Below are positions 24,433 through 35,755 of a stretch of DNA of 41,382 bases, piece after piece. The position numbers and the translations under genes are program-made. The notes under the pieces were generated by a model. That model searched no databases, was not told the DNA's origin, and saw nothing but the letters and a program-made list of their open reading frames with translations. The DNA lies in the NCBI GenBank assembly GCA_000179315.1, contig ADZZ01000680.1, positions 1 to 41,382 of the forward strand, given 5' to 3'. This stretch comes from a delta proteobacterium NaphS2. GTDB lineage: Bacteria > Desulfobacterota > DSM-4660 > Desulfatiglandales > Desulfatiglandaceae. Positions within the stretch are counted from its first letter, which is position 1. The number at the start of each line of letters is the position of its first letter.

Positions 24433-26013
24433 ATGCCCACCAAATATATTATCGTAACGGGCGGCGTGCTTTCAGGATTGGGCAAAGGCATTGCAGCCGC
24501 TTCAATCGGCCACCTGCTCTCCGCCAAGCTGAAAATCGTTCCCATCAAGTGTGACGGTTATCTGAATGTCGATCCCGGAACCATGAATCCCTTTGAACAC
24601 GGCGAGGTTTTCGTTCTTGACGACGGCGCCGAGGTGGACATGGATTTCGGGCATTATGAGCGGTTTCTGGGGGTTCGCTGTAAATCCAAGTGGAATTTAA
24701 CCATGGGCAAGGTTTTTGACATGGTCCGAAAAAAGGAAAGGCGTGGCGATTATCTGGGCAAGACAGTCCAATATATCCCCCATGTAACGGACCTCATTAA
24801 AGAGCACATCGGACAGGTGGTCAAAGAAGAGTCCCCGGATCTGGTGATCGTTGAAATCGGTGGAACCGTGGGGGACATTGAAAATGAGCTCTTTTTGGAA
24901 GCCATGCGCCAGATGAAAAAGGACGTGGGCAGAAACAATATCGTCTTCGTCCATCTTACCTACGTGCCCATCCCAACCGGTGTCAATGAACAGAAATCCA
25001 AACCCACTCAACAAAGCGTTAACCTTTTGCAGCAGCGCGGCATATTTCCGGATATCATCATCGGCCGTTGTCAGGAATTACTCACACCCGAAGTCAAATC
25101 AAAGATATCCAATTTCTGCGATGTCAAGCCGGAAGCGGTTATTACGGGTCTCGATGTGGATGATATTTATGAAATTCCTATCATTTTCGAACGTGAGGGA
25201 CTGCCGGAAAACATTCACAAAAAATTGAATATATACAGCCCGCCCGACCTCAGAAGATGGAAAAACCTGGTTGACAATATCAGAAATCCTGAAAAAGAAA
25301 TCACGGTGGCCATGTGCGGGAAATACACCAAACTGGAGGATTCTTACGCCTCCATCATTGAATCCTTCAATCATTGCTCCGCCCACCTGAGATGCAAAAT
25401 CAACCTCAAATGGGTTGAAACCACCGGCCTCAGGGATGCGAGCCGGTTGGGTCAGATTGATGGTCTGGTGGTTCCCGGAGGGTTTGGATCGCGGGGGGCT
25501 GAAGGAAAAATAGAGGCGATCCGCATGGCAAGAGAATCGAACATCCCCTTTCTGGGGCTTTGTCTGGGCCTTCAGCTGGCAGTGATAGAATTCGCGAGAC
25601 ACGTGTGCGGGCTGGAGGGCGCCAATTCCACGGAAATGGACACCGGGACCCCCCATCCCGTTATTGATATTCTTCCCGAACAGAAAACCATCATCGAGAA
25701 AGGGGGTACCATGCGGCTCGGCGCCTACCCCGCCCGGCTGCTAAAAGGGTCTGTGGTGCATTCCCTTTATGGTACCGATGAGGTGTCGGAGCGGCATCGT
25801 CATCGGTACGAGGTGAATCCGGATTATCATGAGGTTCTTAAAGAGAAAGGAATGGTCTTTTCAGGCATGTCGCCCGATGGAAAATTGGTGGAATTTATTG
25901 AATTGCCTGAATTGAAATATTTCTGCGCCACGCAGGCGCATCCGGAGCTTAAATCGCGTATGGAATCTCCCGCACCTTTGTTCTTCGGATTTGTAAAAGC
26001 ATGTATGGCGTGA
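24433..26013 (+). CDS. pyrG: CTP synthase (divergent form)
   Basis: A 526-residue enzyme that makes CTP from UTP, ATP and glutamine. The N-terminal synthetase domain has the P-loop GVLSGLGKG (usually GVVSSLGKG), NVDPGTMNPFEHGEVFVLDDGAE, EIGGTVGDIE and the UTP-binding KSKPTQ (188-193). The glutamine amidotransferase has Cys377 (GLCLGLQ), His503 and Glu505 (AHPE). Differences from the usual enzyme: KCDGY (39-43) replaces the K-x-DPY motif, and the AAGE tetrapeptide before KTKPTQ is PTGVNE. It is also about 10-20 residues shorter. The stop abuts the stop of the convergent PBP gene. Confidence 0.92.
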   Translation: MPTKYIIVTGGVLSGLGKGIAAASIGHLLSAKLKIVPIKCDGYLNVDPGTMNPFEHGEVFVLDDGAEVDMDFGHYERFLGVRCKSKWNLTMGKVFDMVRKKERRGDYLGKTVQYIPHVTDLIKEHIGQVVKEESPDLVIVEIGGTVGDIENELFLEAMRQMKKDVGRNNIVFVHLTYVPIPTGVNEQKSKPTQQSVNLLQQRGIFPDIIIGRCQELLTPEVKSKISNFCDVKPEAVITGLDVDDIYEIPIIFEREGLPENIHKKLNIYSPPDLRRWKNLVDNIRNPEKEITVAMCGKYTKLEDSYASIIESFNHCSAHLRCKINLKWVETTGLRDASRLGQIDGLVVPGGFGSRGAEGKIEAIRMARESNIPFLGLCLGLQLAVIEFARHVCGLEGANSTEMDTGTPHPVIDILPEQKTIIEKGGTMRLGAYPARLLKGSVVHSLYGTDEVSERHRHRYEVNPDYHEVLKEKGMVFSGMSPDGKLVEFIELPELKYFCATQAHPELKSRMESPAPLFFGFVKACMA

Positions 26014-28636
<2,623 letters not shown>

Positions 28637-28882
28637 TTAGAAACCCTTTTCTCATAAATACGTTGTCGACTTTTCTACATGATGCATCGCCAATGGTCAA
28701 ACTTTTTAAGATTTTCAAGCAAATTGAACTTTATTAAAATTCATGTTATAGACCTATGGCATAAAACGATGCACGCCTTATGTTTGTATGACAATCCCCC
28801 AAAAAACGAATTTCCGGAGGAAAGGGGAAATCTGGCAGGCCGGTGAAAAAAACCGATATTTTTCCTTTAAAATAAGCTACAT

Positions 28883-30295
28883 ATGAAAAACATCCAAACA
28901 ACGAACCATCCAAACGCCGTATGGCGTTTTTTAAGTTCCGTTAAACTGACCATTGTTCTTCTAATTCTGCTGGCCATCGTTTCCATTTTGGGGACTCTGA
29001 TTCCCCAGGGACGGGAATCCGCGGAATTTGCAGGAAGTCTCGGTCCCGCCATGCTTCGTTTTTTATCGACACTGCAACTTTTCGATATGTATGATGCACC
29101 CTGGTTCAGACTCATTATTGCATTTCTTGCCCTTAATTTGATTGTCTGCTCCATTAACCGTTTCCCCGCTACCTGGAAGCGCTTCACTGCAAAACCCGGT
29201 CCCGACCGAAAAAAGCCTTTTGAAAATGGCCATGGGGAAGACCACTTTCAACTTCACCTGAGCACTGATGAAGCCGCAACACGTGTCGAAAAGATTTTTA
29301 AATCGGCCTACAAGAATGTGCGTCGTAAAATCGTAGATGGAAACCATTATTTTTATGGTGATAAAGGTCGATTCTCTTATTTCGGTGTCTACCTGGTGCA
29401 CCTGAGCGTGCTTTTAATACTCGTGGGAAGCCTGGTGGGATCTTTTTTTGGTTTTGAGGCCTATGTCAATATTTTGGAAGGAGAAAAGACAGATCGGATT
29501 TTCATACGCAAAACCATGAAACCTATGAAGTTGGGCTTCGATGTCCGGTGTGACAAATTTTCAGTGGATTTCTACAAGACCGGTGCTCCCAAAGAATTCA
29601 AATCCATACTCACCTTTCTGGTCGATGGAAAACCCGTTCAAACCAGTGATCTTCTCGTTAATCATCCAGTTACCTTCAGCGGTGTTACGTTTTATCAGGC
29701 CAATTACGGATCCGTCCCCGACAAGGAATTACAGTTGCGCATCATCCGCAAATCCGGTGAACCCAAGTCGTGGGACATGACCGTTAAAGGGGACGCGAAT
29801 TATCCGTTGCCCGGTGGAGAAGGCACTTTCAAAATAATTGACATAAGAAATGATATCATGGGATTGGGTCCCGCCGCGCTGATCTTGATTCAACCCAAAA
29901 CAGGAGAGCCAAAGGAGTTCTGGGTCTTCAAGAACCATGCAGCCGTTCAAAAGAAACTCCCTGCACCCATGCTTGCTTCCCCCAAATTCAATCCCGAAGC
30001 TTTCGCTCCCTACCGTTTTTCCCTTTCGGATCTCAAGAGCCTTTATTACACGGGGCTTCAAGCCAACAAAGACCCAGGCGTACCCATTGTGTGGGCGGGT
30101 TGTTTTCTCATGGTGACCGGTTTGTTCGTGACCTTTTTCCTGTCCCACAAAAGGCTGTGGGTACATGTTGTTAGAGAGGGTACCGCCACCGGAATCCGGG
30201 TAGCTGGAACCACCAACAAGAACCCTGTTGGACTTGAAACGGAACGCCGCAGTCTCATACAAAAACTTAGAAACGAATTTGATATAAAAGGTTAA
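28883..30295 (+). CDS. resB: Cytochrome c biogenesis protein ResB
   Basis: A 470-residue ResB/Ccs1 protein of System II cytochrome c maturation. Hydrophobic segments lie near 20-40, 65-90, 168-190 and 390-415. A large periplasmic domain lies between the third and fourth. The N-terminal SSVKLTIVLLILLAIVSI and GTLIPQG motifs, and FSYFGVYLVHLSVLLILVGS with its haem-ligand-like His, are typical. With CcsB it carries haem across the membrane and attaches it to CXXCH motifs outside. ccsB follows after 6 bp in the same operon. No apocytochrome gene is in the window. Confidence 0.93.
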   Translation: MKNIQTTNHPNAVWRFLSSVKLTIVLLILLAIVSILGTLIPQGRESAEFAGSLGPAMLRFLSTLQLFDMYDAPWFRLIIAFLALNLIVCSINRFPATWKRFTAKPGPDRKKPFENGHGEDHFQLHLSTDEAATRVEKIFKSAYKNVRRKIVDGNHYFYGDKGRFSYFGVYLVHLSVLLILVGSLVGSFFGFEAYVNILEGEKTDRIFIRKTMKPMKLGFDVRCDKFSVDFYKTGAPKEFKSILTFLVDGKPVQTSDLLVNHPVTFSGVTFYQANYGSVPDKELQLRIIRKSGEPKSWDMTVKGDANYPLPGGEGTFKIIDIRNDIMGLGPAALILIQPKTGEPKEFWVFKNHAAVQKKLPAPMLASPKFNPEAFAPYRFSLSDLKSLYYTGLQANKDPGVPIVWAGCFLMVTGLFVTFFLSHKRLWVHVVREGTATGIRVAGTTNKNPVGLETERRSLIQKLRNEFDIKG

Positions 30296-30301
30296 CGCAT
30301 T

Positions 30302-31144
30302 ATGGATAGCGCTGTAATTTTAAGTTATACCACCTTTATATACTTTTTTGCCTTCATGGCCTACTTGCTCGGCATGGTCATGCATCGTCTTTTTTTCTCA
30401 CGTCTGGGCACCTATATATCTCTTCTTGGTTTTGTAGCGCTGACCACCGGTATTATTCTCCGCTGGGTGGAATCCTACAGACTGGGCATCGGTCATGCGC
30501 CTTTCAGCAACCTATATGAATCACTGGTTTTCTTCGCATGGACGTTGATGTTTCTTTATCTCCTGATGGAGTGGCGCACCAAAAACAGAAGCATTGGTAC
30601 ATTCGTGACGCCCCTGGCCTTCCTGGCCATGGCCTATGCCTCCTTTTCACCAGGCATCAGCAGCCGCATTCAGCCGCTGATTCCGGCGTTGAAAAGCAAT
30701 TGGCTGATCAGCCATGTGATTACATGTTTTTTTGGTTATGCCGCATTTGCACTATCCTTCGGGATCAGCATCATGTATCTGTTGAAACGTCCGGATACAT
30801 CGGAAGAAAGAAACCTCTTCCTGCGGTTCATCCCATCAAGAGCCATTCTGGATGATCTCAGCTATCAGATGATCGTCATCGGTTTTCTCATGCTGACCCT
30901 GGGCATTATCACCGGATCTGTTTGGGCGCACTCCGCATGGGGCAGTTACTGGAGCTGGGACCCCAAAGAAACCTGGTCCCTGATTACCTGGCTGGTGTAT
31001 GCCGCCGTGATCCATGCCCGGCTGGTGAAGGGCTGGACGGGCAAAAAAATTGCGATTCTTTCCATTGTGGGTTTTGCGTGTGTCCTCTTTACCTATTTTG
31101 GAGTCAATTATCTCGCCGGGCTTCACAGTTACGCAAAAAAATAA
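30302..31144 (+). CDS. ccsB: Cytochrome c biogenesis protein CcsB (ResC/CcsA family)
   Basis: A 280-residue membrane protein with about eight hydrophobic segments. The haem-handling tryptophan-rich WWD motif appears as WGSYWSWDPKETW near residues 213-225. Conserved periplasmic-side histidines are seen in PFSNLYESL flanks (GHAPFSN) and the C-terminal half. It forms the System II haem export and attachment complex with ResB, 6 bp upstream. Length and motifs match bacterial CcsB. Confidence 0.93.
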   Translation: MDSAVILSYTTFIYFFAFMAYLLGMVMHRLFFSRLGTYISLLGFVALTTGIILRWVESYRLGIGHAPFSNLYESLVFFAWTLMFLYLLMEWRTKNRSIGTFVTPLAFLAMAYASFSPGISSRIQPLIPALKSNWLISHVITCFFGYAAFALSFGISIMYLLKRPDTSEERNLFLRFIPSRAILDDLSYQMIVIGFLMLTLGIITGSVWAHSAWGSYWSWDPKETWSLITWLVYAAVIHARLVKGWTGKKIAILSIVGFACVLFTYFGVNYLAGLHSYAKK

Positions 31145-31248
31145 TCACTTATCACTATGGTTTCCCTTGACATTTTCAGCATACTCTGAAATTGTAAAAC
31201 ATACTTTTCCTTTTTGAATCCTTAAGAAAATGAGACGAGGTTTTAGCA

Positions 31249-32502
31249 ATGCCCAAAATCATGATAGTTGATGATGATGTAATTACCGTTACTGAGTTAA
31301 TCGAAGCTCTAAGGTCTTCCCGGTACGAGATTGGGGCGACCGCAGAGTCGGGTGATGAAGCCGTTAAAATGGCAAAAAAAACCCACCCGGATCTGGTTTT
31401 GATGGACATTGTGATGCCGGGTAAAATTGACGGCATCGAGGCAGCAACGCGAATTCGAACGGATTTGAACATTCCTGTAATATTTTTGACCGGGTATTCG
31501 GAAGAGGAATTCATCGATAGGGCCAAATCGGCCCGATCGTACGGGTATCTCTTGAAACCCTTTAGTGACGCGCAGGTCAGTTCCGCCATCGAAATCGCGC
31601 TCTACAATTTTGGGCTCGAAAAATCATTGAAGGAAGCCCATGATAAGCTTGAAAAGGTGGTTGAGGAACGTACGGCCGATTTGGAAAAAACCTTCAACCA
31701 GATGAGTGCTCTTATCAATGCTTCTTCCGATGCAGCGCAATTGCTGGACAAGAATGGAAACATCATTACCGCAAACAAGATAAGCGCCAAAAGGCTCAAG
31801 GCACCGCTCAAAGAGCTTCTGGGCAAATGCGTGTACGATTACCTTCCCCCCGAAGTGACAAAGAAAAGAAAAGGGAAAGTCGAACAGGTTATTAAAACGG
31901 GGAAACCGAGTCGTTTTGAGGATAAGATGGGCAGACTTGTATTGCAGAACACCATGTATCCCGTAATGAACACAAAAGGGAAAGTGACTCAGTTGGCGGT
32001 TTATTCAAGGGACGTTACCCAGGAAAAAAGAAATGTGGCGGCCCTCAAAAAGAGAGAAAAAGAGCTGAAGGCACGAACCAGAAGTCTGGAAGAAGCCAAT
32101 ACCGCTTTCAGTATATTGCTGCGACGGCGGGAGGAAGACCGCACCAATTTTGAATCCTCGGTGGTCAGCAATATGAGCACCCTTATCAAACCCTATATTG
32201 AAAAACTGAAAAGCACCCCGCTGGATGCCATTCAGACCAACCACTTAAATGTGATCGAAACCAATCTGGAACAGATTATATCTCCATTTGTCCGGGACAT
32301 CGGGAGCAGGGTCCTTGATTTGACACCCATGGAAATCCGCGTGGCCAATCTCGTGAAGGAAGGAAAAAGCAATATCGAAATTGCGGAAAAACTTTCCGTA
32401 TCGAAAAACACCATTTTGACACACCGGTTTAATCTACGGCGGAAACTGGGGATCAAAAACAAAAAGATCAACCTGAGAGCCTATCTCCTTTCGTTTCATT
32501 AA
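31249..32502 (+). CDS. Response regulator with REC, PAS and LuxR-type HTH domains
   Basis: A 417-residue regulator. The receiver domain (1-120) has the acidic pocket D8-D10, phospho-acceptor D53 (LMDIVMPG), T81 and K103. A predicted coiled coil (about 125-150) leads to a PAS domain (about 153-260). A second coiled coil (about 262-300) leads to a linker and a C-terminal LuxR/GerE HTH (about 350-417: LTPMEIRVANLVKEGKSN, then ...SVSKNTILTHRFNLRRKLG). Phosphorylation and a PAS-bound signal may both set its DNA binding. No sensor kinase is adjacent, so it is an orphan. A lone TTGACA lies upstream (31167-31172) without a good -10. Confidence 0.9.
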   Translation: MPKIMIVDDDVITVTELIEALRSSRYEIGATAESGDEAVKMAKKTHPDLVLMDIVMPGKIDGIEAATRIRTDLNIPVIFLTGYSEEEFIDRAKSARSYGYLLKPFSDAQVSSAIEIALYNFGLEKSLKEAHDKLEKVVEERTADLEKTFNQMSALINASSDAAQLLDKNGNIITANKISAKRLKAPLKELLGKCVYDYLPPEVTKKRKGKVEQVIKTGKPSRFEDKMGRLVLQNTMYPVMNTKGKVTQLAVYSRDVTQEKRNVAALKKREKELKARTRSLEEANTAFSILLRRREEDRTNFESSVVSNMSTLIKPYIEKLKSTPLDAIQTNHLNVIETNLEQIISPFVRDIGSRVLDLTPMEIRVANLVKEGKSNIEIAEKLSVSKNTILTHRFNLRRKLGIKNKKINLRAYLLSFH

Positions 32503-32526
32503 TGGGGCCTTCAAAAAGGATTCACC

Positions 32527-32808
32527 TCACTGAATCGTGACTTCTCCCTGGGGTTCTTCCGCCGTTTGAACGGGGCCGAATTTTTGTTCGTACTTGTCAA
32601 GATTGTCTTTCAACGCATGAAGGATTCGTTTCATATGTCCCGGGCTCACGACGATGCGTGATCGGACCACGCCTGCCGGCGGCGCTATCATGATATAGTC
32701 CATAATGAATTCTTCAGCGGTATGGGTTACCGCCATATTGTTGGCGTAAACACCGCCCACCAGTTCCTTGGGGAAGTCAACATTCATTTGCTTGGGATTG
32801 TTGTTCAT
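32527..32808 (-). CDS. DUF3467 family protein
   Basis: A 93-residue protein of the uncharacterised DUF3467 family. Hallmarks seen are GVYANNMAVTHTAEEFIMDYIMI (so about 20-42) and the RIVVSPGHMKRILHALKDNL segment near 55-75. It has no signal peptide or membrane segment. ATG 32808 is the start, because AAGGAG lies 6-7 nt upstream; the open frame extends ten codons further (to 32838) without support. It is convergent with the REC-PAS-LuxR gene (24 bp apart). The family is common in Deltaproteobacteria and spirochetes, with no known role. Confidence 0.82.
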   Translation of the reverse strand: MNNNPKQMNVDFPKELVGGVYANNMAVTHTAEEFIMDYIMIAPPAGVVRSRIVVSPGHMKRILHALKDNLDKYEQKFGPVQTAEEPQGEVTIQ

Positions 32809-32900
32809 CTCATTCTCCTTATTTTTATAACCTCTCAATTCCGTGATAATTCGCCAAATTTTATCAAAAATCCGGCCACTACCGCACTTTTCTTACAACA

Positions 32901-34199
32901 TCACCCACCATAGAGAAAGGAACAAACCGCAACGGCAGCCACTATCCCGGCCAGATCCGCCGTCAGAGCAGCTGCAAGGGAATGGCGAAATCGTTTGATC
33001 TGAACCGCGCCGAAATAAACGGCAAGCACATAGAAGGTCGTCTCCGTTGATCCCTGGATGGTGGAAACCAGATAGCCCGTGTAACTGTCGGGACCGATTC
33101 CGGGATTGTTCATGATGGAAGCTACGATACCGTACGCGCCGGATCCCGACAAGGGACGCAGGAACGCCATGGGAAGGGCGTCAGCCGGCATTCCGATCTT
33201 TTCCGTCCACGGCCCCAGGAAACCGACCATTGCTTCCATTGCGCCGCTGCTGCGAAGCATACCCACTGCCACCAGGATGGCAACCAGGTAGGGAATGATG
33301 CGAACGGCAACTTGAAACCCCTCTTTTGCGCCTTCAACAAAAACCTCATAGACCGCTACTTTTCTTAAAATGCCGAACACAAGAAAACCGAGCATCAGGC
33401 CGGGAATGATCCAGGAGGAAATGCGGCGGCCGAACAGAACGGTCAGCGGGATCAAGGACACCAGTATCAGCATTGCAATGCCGCACACCCAAAGGGGATA
33501 ACCTTTCTGCATCTCTAAGGCCGGGGTATCAATGGGTTCAAGTTCACTTTCTCCCTTCTGCTGCTCGTCTTTGTGGGCAGGGATCTTTTTAAAGAACGGA
33601 AGCTTGCCGTAAAATTTTGTGGCGACGATGGCAATGATGGTTGAAAAAAGCGTTGCAAAAAGGGTCGTGGGTAGAATGCCTGCGGGATCGGTGGATCCGG
33701 CCGCCGCCCGAAGGGCAATGACACCGGTAGGCAAAAGGGTGACATTTGACGTATTGATGGCCAGAAATAAGACCATTGCATCCGTTGCGGTTCCCTTAAC
33801 CGGGTTCAACCGGTCGAGTTCCTGCATGGCACGAATGCCGAAAGGGGTGGCGGCATTTCCCAGTCCCAGGGCGTTCGCGGACATATTCAGGATCATGCTG
33901 CCCATGGCGGGGTGATCCGGAGGTACTGCCGGAAAGAGGCGCACCATCAAAGGCCGGATCAACCGGGCGATGACGGTGAGCATTCCGCCCGCCTCTGCAA
34001 CCTTCATGAGCCCCAAGAAGAGTGTCATTACCCCCACAAGCCCCAGGGCCAGTTCCACCGAACCTGTGGCCGAATCCACCATACCTCTGGAGAGCATTTC
34101 CATGGGGGAAATACCTCCCGTTTCAGGCACCCAGTGCATCTGGCGCCAGCCGGCAGAGAGAAATGCCGTCAATACCATGAAAAAAAAGAGAAAGTTCAT
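32901..34199 (-). CDS. SpmA-SpmB-like fused membrane protein (nucleoside recognition/Gate domains)
   Basis: A 432-residue protein with about ten hydrophobic segments. The N-terminal half (about 1-210) has the SpmA-type MSANALGLGNAATPFGIRAM motif, and the C-terminal half (about 240-432) the SpmB-type PYLVAILVAVGMLRSSGAME and GSTETTFYVLAVYFGAV. In Bacillus subtilis these are two separate proteins required for spore core dehydration; fused or paired forms also occur in non-spore-formers with no known function. The stop of this gene precedes DUF3467 by about 90 bp; its start overlaps the CDP-alcohol phosphatidyltransferase gene by 4 bp. Confidence 0.85.
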   Translation of the reverse strand: MNFLFFFMVLTAFLSAGWRQMHWVPETGGISPMEMLSRGMVDSATGSVELALGLVGVMTLFLGLMKVAEAGGMLTVIARLIRPLMVRLFPAVPPDHPAMGSMILNMSANALGLGNAATPFGIRAMQELDRLNPVKGTATDAMVLFLAINTSNVTLLPTGVIALRAAAGSTDPAGILPTTLFATLFSTIIAIVATKFYGKLPFFKKIPAHKDEQQKGESELEPIDTPALEMQKGYPLWVCGIAMLILVSLIPLTVLFGRRISSWIIPGLMLGFLVFGILRKVAVYEVFVEGAKEGFQVAVRIIPYLVAILVAVGMLRSSGAMEAMVGFLGPWTEKIGMPADALPMAFLRPLSGSGAYGIVASIMNNPGIGPDSYTGYLVSTIQGSTETTFYVLAVYFGAVQIKRFRHSLAAALTADLAGIVAAVAVCSFLYGG

Positions 34200-35527
34200 T
34201 TGACTTGGGGTTTAATGCGGTTGCCCATGAGAAAATGGCAGCTGGTGATCAGGTACCCCACAAAACATATCATTAGCAGGGCGCCCAGCATTTCCGAATC
34301 CCGGGCTTTTATGAGGTATGCGATAATAAACACGACCACAAAACCGAACATCACAATGAGGGTTCGTGGCAGACGGGTCAGGATAACCCTTCCAAAATGA
34401 ACAAACCGAACATGACTCACCAGCAGGAGAGCGGTCAGGCATACCACCAGAATGACCGCCCACGGCCTGGTACAAAAAAGGCAGGCACCCAGCGCCCCCA
34501 TTGCACCTGCCGGGCTCGGCAGTCCGTTAAAAACGCCGGGCGGCAGCTGTTGGTCATTCCTGTCAATTACAAGGTATCGCCATAACCGAAAACCGATGGC
34601 CAGCGTATAAAGAATTCCCAGGATAACAAAGGAGAGTTTCATGTCCCCTTTGAGAATAATGAGCAGCCCCGGGCAGACACCAAAACTGACCAGATCGGCA
34701 ATATCGTCCAACCAAGGTCCGACGCGTGTACCCCCGTGCTTTTCGGCCATACGGCCGTCAAAGAGATCAAAAATTTGCCCCGCAAGGATCGCCAGGGTTG
34801 CATAAGCGTACCGGCCGTTCAAGACCAGCACAATCCCCGTGATACCGCAAAAAAGATTCAGGAGGGACAAAATGTCCGCATAAAATCGATTCGGAATGAG
34901 CTTAAAAACGATGGATGAAAGGGACAAAATAATGCACAGATTCAGCATCTGCCTGGAGAAATCAGGCATCGGCACTTTATCCTCCAACAAGGCACAGTAG
35001 ATGATCAGGGAAAAACAGAGAACTGCTTTGATTTTACCAAAATTGTTTGCCGCCACTGAAAAGAGGGTGAAACGTTTGATGATATATCTCACCAGAAACT
35101 GGCCGGATGCCTCGATGCCCACCAGAATCCAAGCCGCCGCCACGCTGAGATAGCCCTGGTACGCAAAAAAGAGAATGGGCGGTAAATAGGTTAGTTTATC
35201 ACATAAGGGATCGATTTCCTCACCAAAGGAGGTGGTCAACCCGCACTCTCGTGCAACAAGCCCGTCAACGCCGTCCAACACCGCTGAAATGGTAAACAAA
35301 AAGATTCCCAGTGCGTGCTGCTCGGCCAAGAAATACAATAGGGTGCCCGAGACACCGATAATCACTCGCCAAAGGCATATGCTATTGGGATGAAAAACCC
35401 AGTGTCCTCCAAAGAAGTCTCTTCCCTTTTCAGTTCTTAAAATCAGTACAAAAGCCAGATACATTAAGACGGAAAAGACTACGGATATACTGATGTAAAC
35501 GATTCTGTCCAGATGGAGACTCCCCAT
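34196..35527 (-). CDS. Protein with two fused CDP-alcohol phosphatidyltransferase domains
   Basis: A 443-residue integral membrane protein with about twelve hydrophobic segments. Two catalytic motifs of the CDP-alcohol phosphatidyltransferase family are visible. The first (D85 to D110; DGLVAREC...EEIDPLCD) fits the full D-G-x2-A-R-x8-G-x3-D-x3-D pattern. The second (about D257 to D278; DGRMAEK...DDIAD, then DLVSFG as in PssA) has Glu262 where the Arg should be and one residue fewer before the Gly. One domain may make phosphatidylserine or a related lipid; the second may be altered or inactive. Substrates are not known. It overlaps the SpmAB-like gene by 4 bp. Confidence 0.8.
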   Translation of the reverse strand: MGSLHLDRIVYISISVVFSVLMYLAFVLILRTEKGRDFFGGHWVFHPNSICLWRVIIGVSGTLLYFLAEQHALGIFLFTISAVLDGVDGLVARECGLTTSFGEEIDPLCDKLTYLPPILFFAYQGYLSVAAAWILVGIEASGQFLVRYIIKRFTLFSVAANNFGKIKAVLCFSLIIYCALLEDKVPMPDFSRQMLNLCIILSLSSIVFKLIPNRFYADILSLLNLFCGITGIVLVLNGRYAYATLAILAGQIFDLFDGRMAEKHGGTRVGPWLDDIADLVSFGVCPGLLIILKGDMKLSFVILGILYTLAIGFRLWRYLVIDRNDQQLPPGVFNGLPSPAGAMGALGACLFCTRPWAVILVVCLTALLLVSHVRFVHFGRVILTRLPRTLIVMFGFVVVFIIAYLIKARDSEMLGALLMICFVGYLITSCHFLMGNRIKPQVK

Positions 35528-35546
35528 TGTTATCTTGCTGAAGTCA

Positions 35547-35706
35547 GGGCCTCGGCAAAAAATACATACACAATCTTGCTTGTCCTTTGGCTCGTCTACT
35601 GTGTTGCATCCGCCGGCACATATCCACTAATATGCACAGGCGGATGCGCCTTGTATACGAGCCAAAATACGGCGCATTCTTGCACAATTACTTTTTGCCG
35701 AGACCC
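35547..35706. repeat. 160-bp imperfect palindrome between a CDP-OH-P gene and an IS630 element
   Basis: The arms pair about the centre 35626.5. Matching blocks are CTCGGCAAAAA (35551-35561) with TTTTTGCCGAG (35692-35702), TTTGGCTCGT (35586-35595) with ACGAGCCAAA (35657-35666), and GCATCCGCC (35606-35614) with GGCGGATGC (35639-35647). The spacing of the blocks is kept to within one base. In RNA or extruded DNA it would form a long stem of about 70 bp with internal loops. It lies just upstream of the ATG of the CDP-alcohol phosphatidyltransferase gene and 11 bp from the IS630 end. It codes for no protein I can support. Confidence 0.85.
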
Positions 35707-35719
35707 TTACGGCATGCTA

Positions 35720-35746
35720 TAGCTTTTAAGAAAAAGATTTTGGGTT
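35720..35746. repeat. Left terminal inverted repeat of the IS630 element
   Basis: It pairs in reverse complement with 36913-36939, 22 of 27 positions identical, including TTAAGAAAA and TTTTGGGTT blocks at the same offsets. Confidence 0.85.
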
Positions 35747-35755
35747 ATTGGGAAT

